A stretch of DNA of 7,565 nucleotides. It comes from Alphaproteobacteria bacterium. Lineage in GTDB: Bacteria > Pseudomonadota > Alphaproteobacteria > ATCC43930 > CGMCC-115725. The notes below the pieces were generated by a model. The model made no database searches. It saw nothing but the letters and a program-made list of their open reading frames with translations, and was not told the origin of the DNA. Made by a program: the position numbers and the translations under genes. The stretch covers positions 1 through 7,565 of the forward strand of contig JAGWIH010000105.1 of assembly GCA_028866355.1 (NCBI GenBank). The letters are read 5' to 3'. Below are positions 1-5,145 of this stretch, in pieces; the stretch's first letter is position 1; every line of letters starts with the position of its first letter.

Positions 1-75
1 TCGGCCACATCCCGCTAGCGCCAACAGCGCGGCAATCGGCGCCAGCCACCGTATTGATACGCGCCACGACGGCAT
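1..75 (-). CDS. N-terminus of a putative lipoprotein (partial, runs off the left edge)
   Basis: Read on the minus strand from the ATG at 75, the 25 visible codons have the layout of a type II signal peptide: a short N-region with two arginines, a hydrophobic stretch, and the lipobox LALAGC, with the acceptor Cys at residue 23. The product would be exported by Sec and lipid-anchored after signal peptidase II cleavage. The frame is open to the window edge, and the only upstream in-frame stop is at 139-141 with no other plausible start between. No clear Shine-Dalgarno sequence is visible. It lies 76 bp downstream of the GDCCVxC-type gene on the same strand, so it may be the next gene of the mer operon or the first gene of another unit. 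The mature protein is outside the window, so no function can be assigned. Classical MerP is a soluble periplasmic protein, so this would not be an ordinary merP. Confidence 0.5.
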   Translation of the reverse strand, partial: MPSWRVSIRWLAPIAALLALAGCGR

Positions 76-94
76 GGCAGCGAGGGAATCATAA

Positions 95-140
95 CCGCGT
101 CTTGCGCGGCAAGTGCGACTCGCTGAACCGCGCCGCGGTT
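95..140. repeat. two short GC-rich inverted repeats between the Cys-rich gene and the lipoprotein ORF
   Basis: Two perfect short inverted repeats lie in the gap. AACCGC-GCC-GCGGTT spans 126-140, and CCGCG-TCTTG-CGCGG spans 95-109. Either could fold in RNA on both strands. Neither is followed by a T-tract in the minus direction, so neither is a convincing intrinsic terminator. They may attenuate the mer transcript or be chance pairings in GC-rich DNA. Confidence 0.3.
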
Positions 141-151
141 AAAGTGTCGCT

Positions 152-355
152 CTAAGCCGTGCCGGCGGCCTGCATCGGCGGGCAAGGTGTCGAACCGTAG
201 GAACAGAAGACGCAGCACGAGCCCGGCTTTGGGCGAAGCTGCGCGCTACAACTGGCGCACCGGTACACGACGATGCAGGCGTCGGTCGGCATCGTCTCGC
301 GTCGCGTCGCGCCGCAAATCGGGCAAGTGACCGTCGACTCGGTGATCACCGGCAA
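152..355 (-). CDS. small Cys-rich GDCCVxC-type protein of mercury operons
   Basis: A 67-aa cytoplasmic protein with nine cysteines: C11-x2-C14, C27, C33-x2-C36, C47-C48-x2-C51 and C58. The C-terminal half (RPKPG-S-CCVFCSYG, then PCPP) matches the small family named for GDCCVxC, known in mer operons and including selenoprotein forms. Its biochemical role is unproven; metal or thiol chemistry is inferred from the cysteines and context. I chose the TTG at 355 as start. It lies 10 nt after the stop of the upstream gene, with GAGGG overlapping that stop 7 nt ahead, and it gives the usual family length. The ATG at 424 would add 23 residues unlike the family and overlap the upstream gene by 59 nt. 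Two oddities: the motif's Asp is Ser46, and the position used for selenocysteine in selenoprotein members is an ordinary Cys (TGT) here. Confidence 0.82.
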   Translation of the reverse strand: MPVITESTVTCPICGATRRETMPTDACIVVYRCASCSAQLRPKPGSCCVFCSYGSTPCPPMQAAGTA

Positions 356-365
356 CCCCACGCCC

Positions 366-536
366 TCAGACTTCGTGTAGTTCGCCGCGCTTGATGCGGG
401 CGACGAGATCGTTCCATTCAGCATGCGTCAGCCGCACGGTATTGCGATCCTCGCCGATGGTGACGCCGTGGTCACTGATCTCGACTGACGGACAGCCGCC
501 GCAGGCCGGGCAGAGTGTGACGTTGATCGGTTTCAT
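366..536 (-). CDS. small Cys-rich mer-associated protein, function unknown
   Basis: A 56-aa soluble protein with an N-terminal cluster C9-x2-C12-x2-C15 (CPACGGCP), followed by a region that looks like a beta strand pair and then a short helix containing LTHAEWNDLVARI. I recall similar short proteins beside merT-like genes in alphaproteobacteria but know no characterised function. The cysteine cluster and position suggest binding of Hg(II) or another soft metal, which is inference. The ATG at 536 is preferred over the one at 566 because AGGAG (543-547) sits 6 nt before it, and the extra N-terminal residues would be a basic, non-family leader. It lies 49 nt after merT and 10 nt before the next Cys-rich gene, so the three are almost certainly co-transcribed from the mer promoter. 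Confidence 0.75.
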   Translation of the reverse strand: MKPINVTLCPACGGCPSVEISDHGVTIGEDRNTVRLTHAEWNDLVARIKRGELHEV

Positions 537-542
537 GGCCTT

Positions 543-547
543 CTCCT
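543..547 (-). promoter_or_regulatory. ribosome binding site deciding the start of the 56-aa gene
   Basis: AGGAG on the minus strand, 6 nt before the ATG at 536. It supports the shorter start over the upstream in-frame ATG at 566. Confidence 0.7.
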
Positions 548-585
548 TTTGTCGTGACAGTGGCAATCGATTCGATTTTGCGGCC

Positions 586-954
586 TCAGACGTAAGCGAG
601 GCCCAGCGCTAGCAGCGTGGCGCCCAGCGCCAAGCCAATCAGTGTTACGGCCGTCGCTGTCCGCGTGGCGCAGCAGGCGCATAAGCCGCGCCGCCACAGC
701 AGTGCGCCGCCGACAACGAGGCAGGCCAGTGCTGCGGCAAGCAGATACGGTTGAAACGGGATCAACGCTCCCATGAACAGCGCCGATCCAAGGCCGCCAA
801 GGCCGACGCCGCCGAGCAGCATCGGGATGGCGCAGCAGGATGCAGCGCCGAAGGCCGCCGCGACGCCGCCGGCGGCGAATGCAACCGGTCCAAGGACGCG
901 CAGCGACGCAAGACGCTCAGGCAAGGCAGTTCCAGATTTCACGTCACCCGACAT
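586..954 (-). CDS. merT: MerT-family mercuric ion transporter
   Basis: A 122-aa inner-membrane protein with three predicted helices (about 22-42, 48-88 including a turn, and 100-121). MerT imports Hg(II) to the cytoplasm for reduction. The hallmark is the vicinal pair C40-C41 in the first helix (GAASCCAIP), equivalent to C24/C25 of Tn501 MerT. A second cluster, C92-x-C94-C95, lies in the cytoplasmic loop between helices 2 and 3, where classical MerT has two more widely spaced cysteines. The N-terminus is about 16 residues longer than in Tn501 MerT. The start is supported by AGGAG 6 nt upstream, and the leader of roughly 20 nt follows the MerR-type promoter at 984-1014. No merP follows, so Hg(II) would have to reach MerT by another route, or merP lies elsewhere. 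MerT is the best assignment; MerF or MerC is less likely given three helices and the CC placement. Confidence 0.88.
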   Translation of the reverse strand: MSGDVKSGTALPERLASLRVLGPVAFAAGGVAAAFGAASCCAIPMLLGGVGLGGLGSALFMGALIPFQPYLLAAALACLVVGGALLWRRGLCACCATRTATAVTLIGLALGATLLALGLAYV

Positions 955-983
955 GGCGCACTCCTAGGATTCGCGGCAGGATG

Positions 984-1014
984 ACGTTACACTCTGTAGT
1001 CGCTACAGACTCAA
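984..1014 (-). promoter_or_regulatory. MerR-dependent mer promoter with palindromic operator
   Basis: On the minus strand the -35 box is TTGAGT (1009-1014) and the -10 box is TAACGT (984-989). They are separated by 19 bp (990-1008), the over-long spacer diagnostic of MerR-family promoters. The spacer contains a perfect 7-3-7 palindrome, TCTGTAG-CGA-CTACAGA (993-1009). In the known mechanism MerR binds here, holds RNA polymerase in a closed complex, and untwists the DNA on Hg(II) binding so the boxes align. The site drives merT and the genes after it, and by analogy also represses merR transcription in the other direction. I could not pick a convincing plus-strand promoter for merR. Confidence 0.88.
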
Positions 1015-1026
1015 GCGGTCATTTAC

Positions 1027-1031
1027 GGAGG
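1027..1031 (+). promoter_or_regulatory. ribosome binding site deciding a GTG start for merR
   Basis: GGAGG lies 6 nt before the GTG at 1038, an optimal spacing. The ATG at 1053 has no comparable site, so translation probably starts at the GTG. Confidence 0.65.
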
Positions 1032-1037
1032 CGTCTC

Positions 1038-1493
1038 GTGCGCGAACCGACCATGATTAACATCGGCGAGCTGTCGCGGCGGACTGGCTGCAATGTCGAA
1101 ACGGTGCGCTATTACGAGCGCATTGGATTGATGCCGCCGGCGCCGCGCACCGCTGGCCGCTATCGGCTCTATGGCGAGACGGACGTACGCCGGCTCGCCT
1201 TCGTCCGGCGCGCGCGCGAGCTCGGCTTCACCCTCACCGACGTGCGGACGCTATTGACCTTGGCACCCGATCAAGCGGACGGTCCATGTGCCCAGGCGCG
1301 CAACCTTGCCGCCGCGCACCTTGCCGATGTGCGCGCCAAGATCGCGGACCTCCGCGCGATGGAACGCGTGCTAGGCGATGCCGTGGACCGGTGCGCGACC
1401 GGCAAAACACCTCACTGTCCGGTGATCGACGCATTGGCGGGCGAGATGCCTCGGCCTAGGCGCGCTGGAGCAACGCGACGCCGGCGAGGATGA
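1038..1493 (+). CDS. merR: MerR, Hg(II)-responsive transcriptional regulator
   Basis: A 151-aa MerR-family activator/repressor. The winged helix-turn-helix covers about residues 7-75 (INIGELSRRTGCNVETVRYYE, then GLMPPAPRTAGRYRLY), followed by the dimerisation helix and metal loop. The three metal cysteines are C84, C119 and C127. C84 to C119 is 35 residues, exactly as C82 to C117 in Tn501 MerR; C119 to C127 is 8, one shorter than in Tn501. Together with the adjacent merT this favours Hg(II) over Zn, Cd, Pb or Cu sensing, although CadR/PbrR-type sensors share the three-Cys pattern. The GTG start is set by GGAGG at 1027-1031; the ATG at 1053 is the alternative and would remove five residues. 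The last 14 or so residues are Arg-rich (PRPRRAGATRRRRG), are absent from typical MerR, and are encoded opposite the 3' end of the convergent flippase gene. Confidence 0.9.
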   Translation: MREPTMINIGELSRRTGCNVETVRYYERIGLMPPAPRTAGRYRLYGETDVRRLAFVRRARELGFTLTDVRTLLTLAPDQADGPCAQARNLAAAHLADVRAKIADLRAMERVLGDAVDRCATGKTPHCPVIDALAGEMPRPRRAGATRRRRG

Positions 1494-1800
1494 GCAGGAT
1501 CGCCACGATCTTGCCGGCGGTCAGCGTCTCGTCCCAGAGGAAGTGCGCCACCACCGCGACCACGACGTAGCTCACCGCGACCGACGGATAGGCGATCGAC
1601 AGCGGAATCTTGCGGATGGCGATGAGATAGAGAAGTGCCGCGAAACCGTAGAACGCGACACCGACGATGGTGAAGCCATTGGTGAGCTGTGCGGCGAAGC
1701 TGGTTGTGCCCTGTACGCCGGCCTTGAGCAACAGCTGGCCGCAGACCGCGATCAGAATTCCGCCGAACAGAGCGGCGTAATAGGGCAGCAATATTGGCAT
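1456..1800 (-). CDS. ArnE/EmrE-like small membrane protein, probable polyprenyl-phosphate-sugar flippase subunit
   Basis: A 114-aa hydrophobic protein with four predicted helices, the size and layout of the small multidrug resistance fold. The first helix has AVCGQLLLKAG, closely resembling the ArnE segment SVAGQLCQKQ. The membrane-embedded Glu that EmrE uses for proton/drug exchange (Glu14) aligns with Ala18 here, which argues against a drug pump and for a lipid-linked sugar flippase, as in ArnE/ArnF. A later helix contains IPLSIAYPSVAVSYVVV, again ArnE-like (PVGIAYPMLSLNFVWV). Its ATG overlaps the stop of the upstream GT2 gene by one base (TGATG), so the two are translationally coupled and probably act in sequence: GT2 makes the lipid-linked sugar and this protein turns it over to the periplasm. 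It may work as a homodimer, since no second small gene follows. Its 3' end overlaps merR tail to tail. Confidence 0.8.
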   Translation of the reverse strand: MPILLPYYAALFGGILIAVCGQLLLKAGVQGTTSFAAQLTNGFTIVGVAFYGFAALLYLIAIRKIPLSIAYPSVAVSYVVVAVVAHFLWDETLTAGKIVAILLILAGVALLQRA

Positions 1801-2783
1801 CACACCCGCCGGATCGTGCCGCCGGCGTTGCGCCGTTGGCTGGATGGAACCGCCTCGCTGCGCGACACCGTCCGAACGACGGTTTGCGGCCGACGGTTGA
1901 CGGTCAAGTAGAGGCGACCGAGATATTCGCCGACCAAGCCGAGAATCAGCAGCTGCACACCCGACAGCAGCATCACCGCAACGGTCAGCGACGCCCAGCC
2001 CGGCGGCGTTTTCTCCAGGAATAGCGCCGACACGGCCGCCCATGCGGCGCCGACCATGCCGAGAATGCTGAGCCCGATGCCCGTGACGGTCGACAACCGC
2101 AGCGGCATCACCGAGAAATTGACAAACATGTTGAGCCACAGCCGTATCAGCCGGCGCAGCGTATAGTTGCTGTGTCCGTGCGGCCGCGGCAGGTGTTCGA
2201 CCGCCAGGCTGTCGATGCGCTGCGTCACTTGCAACAGCAGCCCGTCGACATAGGGGAAGGGACCTTCGTAGGCGATCGCCTGTTGCGCGGCAAAAGCGCT
2301 GATGCAGCGGAAGCTCGACAGATAGAGCCCTTTCGGCTTGTCGAGGACGAGGTCGGCGATCCGGTTGGTGAAACGGCTGCCGAGATTGCGCCAGCCGGCA
2401 TGGTGTTTTTCGAGCGGCTTGGCATAGACCACGTCGGCGCCGCCGCGCTGCGCGTGTTCGAGCAGCCGCAGCACTTCGCTCGGCGGATTCTGCAAATCGT
2501 CGTCCATGGTGATGATATGCGCGCCGCGCGCTTCGCGCAGACCGGCCATCACGGCGTTGTGCTCGCCGAAGTTGCGCGCCAGATCGACCAGGGTGATCGG
2601 CACCGACGTCCGCGCCACAAGGCCACGGCAGATTTCGAGACTGTTGTCCGGGCTGCCATCGTTGACCAGCACGATCTCGTGGCCGCCCGGCACCGCCAGC
2701 GCTTGGAGGGCGGCAACCAACGCTTCGATGGTCTGCGCGCCGTTATAGACAGGGATGACGATACTGAGCGCGGGAGCGGTCAT
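1800..2783 (-). CDS. GT2 polyprenyl-phosphate glycosyltransferase (ArnC/GtrB/RgtE type)
   Basis: A 327-aa family 2 glycosyltransferase. The GT-A domain spans about residues 5-215: start of the fold at LSIVIPVYN (6-14), nucleotide-binding VNDGSPDNS (40-48), RNFGEHNAVMAG (70-81), and the metal-binding acidic motif D94-D95-D96 followed by LQNPP. Two C-terminal membrane helices (about 228-254 and 264-290), with VGEYLGRLY after the second, are typical of enzymes that transfer a sugar from an NDP-sugar to polyprenyl phosphate at the inner face of the cytoplasmic membrane, such as ArnC, GtrB, DPM1 and RgtE. The sugar cannot be read from the sequence. The start is the ATG at 2783, sharing a 4-nt ATGA overlap with the methyltransferase stop; the open frame continues far upstream but only as the antisense-like shadow of that gene. 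The last 30 residues are polar and variable. Confidence 0.9.
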   Translation of the reverse strand: MTAPALSIVIPVYNGAQTIEALVAALQALAVPGGHEIVLVNDGSPDNSLEICRGLVARTSVPITLVDLARNFGEHNAVMAGLREARGAHIITMDDDLQNPPSEVLRLLEHAQRGGADVVYAKPLEKHHAGWRNLGSRFTNRIADLVLDKPKGLYLSSFRCISAFAAQQAIAYEGPFPYVDGLLLQVTQRIDSLAVEHLPRPHGHSNYTLRRLIRLWLNMFVNFSVMPLRLSTVTGIGLSILGMVGAAWAAVSALFLEKTPPGWASLTVAVMLLSGVQLLILGLVGEYLGRLYLTVNRRPQTVVRTVSRSEAVPSSQRRNAGGTIRRV

Positions 2784-3493
2784 CGGCGGGTTCCAACGGC
2801 CAGAATCGAGCCGCCGAAGGGAAGACGCAAGCCCGATCTGAGCAGCGCCGATTCGAATGTTGCCACGGCGTCGAACAGCCATTCTAACGATGCCGGCAAC
2901 AGACCGACCTCGCTGCCGCCGCCCGGCAGCAGACGGCGCGCCACCATCAGCGGGAAGAGCAGCGTGTTCCAATAGGTCGCACGGATGCTGCCAAATCCGG
3001 CTGCGGCCAAGAGCCCGATCACCTCGCGGCGATAGAAGCGGCGGGCGTTGTCGACCGCGCGGTCGTGCGCCGAATAAAGCCACGGATAGGCCGGCAGGTT
3101 GACGATCAACGCGCCGCCCGGCTTGAGGCAGCGGTGCATCTCGCCGAGTGCGCGCTCGACGCCGACACCGCGGTGACACAGCACGTCGGCGCTGACGATG
3201 ATTTCGAACGCGGCGTCGTCGAACGGCAAGTCGCCGACCGAACCTTGCGCCACGGGCCGGCGCGCCTTGGTGCGCGCCAAGCGGCAGGCGAACCCGTCGC
3301 GGTCGAGCCCAAAGCTCGCCGGATGTGCCAGGGTGGCAAGCAATCCGCCGGTGCCGCAGCCGGCATCGAGCAGCCGGCCATCCGGCGTGCCCGCGAACGG
3401 TGCCGCTGCGGCGCGCAAGTTGCGGCGCAGCGCGCGCGTCCACCACATGCGGTCCTCGACCGCGGCCAGCCGCTCGTATTCGCCACGCTCCAT
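2780..3493 (-). CDS. class I SAM-dependent methyltransferase
   Basis: A 237-aa soluble methyltransferase of the Methyltransf_11/25 type. SAM-binding motif I is LLDAGCGTGG (41-50), an acidic post-I residue lies in FGLDRDG, and the later motifs appear as GDLPFDDAAFEIIVSADVLCH and LKPGGALIVNLPAYPW. The N-terminal ERLAAVEDRMWWTRALRR resembles the opening of methyltransferases found in polysaccharide and lipid-glycan clusters. The likely role is methylation of the sugar, lipid carrier or acceptor handled by the neighbouring transferases; the target atom is unknown. The ATG at 3493 is 5 nt after the GT-C stop, with only a weak ribosome binding site, so coupling to upstream translation is probable. 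The 3' end overlaps the GT2 start as ATGA. The open frame upstream of 3493 is a shadow of the GT-C gene. Confidence 0.87.
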   Translation of the reverse strand: MERGEYERLAAVEDRMWWTRALRRNLRAAAAPFAGTPDGRLLDAGCGTGGLLATLAHPASFGLDRDGFACRLARTKARRPVAQGSVGDLPFDDAAFEIIVSADVLCHRGVGVERALGEMHRCLKPGGALIVNLPAYPWLYSAHDRAVDNARRFYRREVIGLLAAAGFGSIRATYWNTLLFPLMVARRLLPGGGSEVGLLPASLEWLFDAVATFESALLRSGLRLPFGGSILAVGTRR

Positions 3494-3498
3494 GGGAC

Positions 3499-5145
3499 TC
3501 AGCGGGCGGCAACCGCCGCCGCGTGCGCGCCATGCGCCAGCACCGCGCGCCGGTCGATTACCACCGACAGCAACGTCCCTAGGCGCGTGACGCGGTAGAT
3601 CGTGCGCCCCGCGACCGACTCGTTGCACGCATCCTTGGTGAAGGCGATGACGAACTCGGCGTTGGCGCGATCGGGCGTGAAGATGAAATTCGGCGGGAAG
3701 TAATAGGCCGCGGATTCCGGCGGGCCGCAAACGAACACGGTGAAGTCGTGGTCCATGAAATCGTCACCGTATTCGGCGCGCAGATAGTTCTCGAGCGCAG
3801 AGACATCCTCGGCGTAGGAATTCGCCCAGTAGTCGAGCTTGAAGAGACCCTGCGCGCCGCGCGTGCCGCCGACGAAAGCGTTGTAATAGACGTACTCGTC
3901 GGGATGCAGCATCGCCATCACCGCGACGTGATAGGCGCCGTACAGCGCGAGCGCGCCGTAAATCCACGGCCGCCATGGTTGTCGCGCGAGCGCGGCGAGC
4001 GCCTGCTCAGCCGCGAGCGCGGCGGCCACCGCGATCGGCGGTAGCACGAAGATGAAATGCCGCATGCCGTCGAACAGCACCGCTTGGATCGCGATGGCAT
4101 AGGCCACCGGGAAGATGATGGCGAAGCCAAGCATGAACAGGCCAAGGATGCGCGCGCGGTCGCGCCAAGCGTCGGCGCGGCGCAGCGGCACAAGCGCGAC
4201 GACCGGCGCTGCGGCCAGCAGCAGTAGCACCAGCTCCGGCAGTGCCAGGACGATGTAGGTCGGCAAATAGGTCCACGGCAGATCGGCCGCCGGAATGTAA
4301 TGCCCGTCGAACAGCGTCCCGTACGGAAAGATCTCATGCGAGAAATAGAGCAGCGCACGGACCGGATTGATCAGCGGCGATTGTTGCGCCCACGGCCAGA
4401 ACAGCAGCATCACCGGATAGGCGACCGCGATCGCCGGCAGGACCAAGCGCCAGCCACCGGCCCAGCATTCGCCGAGCGCCGGCGCAACGCGGCGGTTTTC
4501 GGCCAGCCGCCACAATCCGAACCCCAACAACGCCACGCCGATATAACCGAAGATCAGCAATCCGCCGACCCGCACCGCGAGCGCAAAGCCGGCCGCCAGG
4601 CCGAGCTTGACGCCCAAACGCCAATCGGGCCGCGGCAATTGCCGGATGGCGCAGACCAGATAATAGAGCGCCCAGACCATGCTGGCGGCGAACGGCACAT
4701 CCTTCGGATTGTTGAACATCTGGCCGTAATAGTTCGGCGTCAGGGCCAGGAAGAGCGCCGCGACGAAACCCGCGCGCGGGCCGCCGAGACCGCGGCCGAG
4801 CTTCCAGGTGCCGACGATCCCGACGATGCCGATCAGCGCATTCAGCAGGTGGCGCGTCTCGAACGTGCCGAACGGCGAGACGTGGTTGAGCGCCGCGGCG
4901 ACCGTGTCGAAAATCGATCCGTAATAGAACAGATCGTAGAGCCGCATGTAGGAATGGTCGGTGAAGCCGGAGAGGTAGTAGTTGAGGACCGCGACGCCGT
5001 ACCAATTCTGCGCATCCTCGTCCCAGGTGACGCCATAATCCGTGAACGTGACGAGCACGAGGACCAGCAGCACGGCAAAGAGAGCGAGCGCCAGTTCGTC
5101 CCAGCCGAAACGCGCGCGCCAACGAGCGAGCCGCATCGCGCTCAT
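3499..5145 (-). CDS. GT-C polytopic membrane glycosyltransferase (PMT/ArnT-like)
   Basis: A 548-aa inner-membrane protein with about ten or more hydrophobic helices, the first at about 17-34. It is followed by the periplasmic loop GVTWDEDAQNWY, with D42-E43-D44 at the place of the catalytic acidic residues of GT-C enzymes. A second conserved-looking loop is QMFNNPKDVPFA (142-153, D149). The C-terminal part from about residue 430 is less hydrophobic, as in the periplasmic domain of ArnT and PMT enzymes. Such enzymes take a sugar from polyprenyl phosphate on the periplasmic side and transfer it to lipid, glycan or protein. This makes it the consumer of the product of the GT2 and flippase encoded downstream. 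The start ATG at 5145 overlaps the upstream stop as ATGA; the ATG at 5136 (residue 4) is the alternative. The exact GT family is uncertain (GT39 or GT83-like). Confidence 0.82.
   Translation of the reverse strand: MSAMRLARWRARFGWDELALALFAVLLVLVLVTFTDYGVTWDEDAQNWYGVAVLNYYLSGFTDHSYMRLYDLFYYGSIFDTVAAALNHVSPFGTFETRHLLNALIGIVGIVGTWKLGRGLGGPRAGFVAALFLALTPNYYGQMFNNPKDVPFAASMVWALYYLVCAIRQLPRPDWRLGVKLGLAAGFALAVRVGGLLIFGYIGVALLGFGLWRLAENRRVAPALGECWAGGWRLVLPAIAVAYPVMLLFWPWAQQSPLINPVRALLYFSHEIFPYGTLFDGHYIPAADLPWTYLPTYIVLALPELVLLLLAAAPVVALVPLRRADAWRDRARILGLFMLGFAIIFPVAYAIAIQAVLFDGMRHFIFVLPPIAVAAALAAEQALAALARQPWRPWIYGALALYGAYHVAVMAMLHPDEYVYYNAFVGGTRGAQGLFKLDYWANSYAEDVSALENYLRAEYGDDFMDHDFTVFVCGPPESAAYYFPPNFIFTPDRANAEFVIAFTKDACNESVAGRTIYRVTRLGTLLSVVIDRRAVLAHGAHAAAVAAR

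Noticed and set aside
126..140. Intrinsic terminator after the mer genes
   Set aside because: The stem is perfect but short, and no T-tract follows on the minus strand.
15..218. 67-aa minus-strand open frame overlapping the GDCCVxC gene and the lipoprotein start
   Set aside because: It is Arg-rich and low in pattern, and it overlaps two better-supported frames. No ribosome binding site or family resemblance is seen.
840..1037. N-terminal extension of merR upstream of the GTG at 1038
   Set aside because: The extension is antisense to merT and runs through the mer operator. The MerR fold and GGAGG at 1027 place the start at 1038.
2172..2975. 267-aa plus-strand open frame opposite the GT2 and methyltransferase genes
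   Set aside because: It is a GC-driven shadow, rich in Arg, Asp and Gln, with no recognisable domain, and lies opposite well-supported genes.
2784..3533. Reading the GT2 frame as one 577-aa fusion protein
   Set aside because: The upstream part is an Arg/Ala-rich shadow of the methyltransferase. The GT2 fold begins just after the ATG at 2783.
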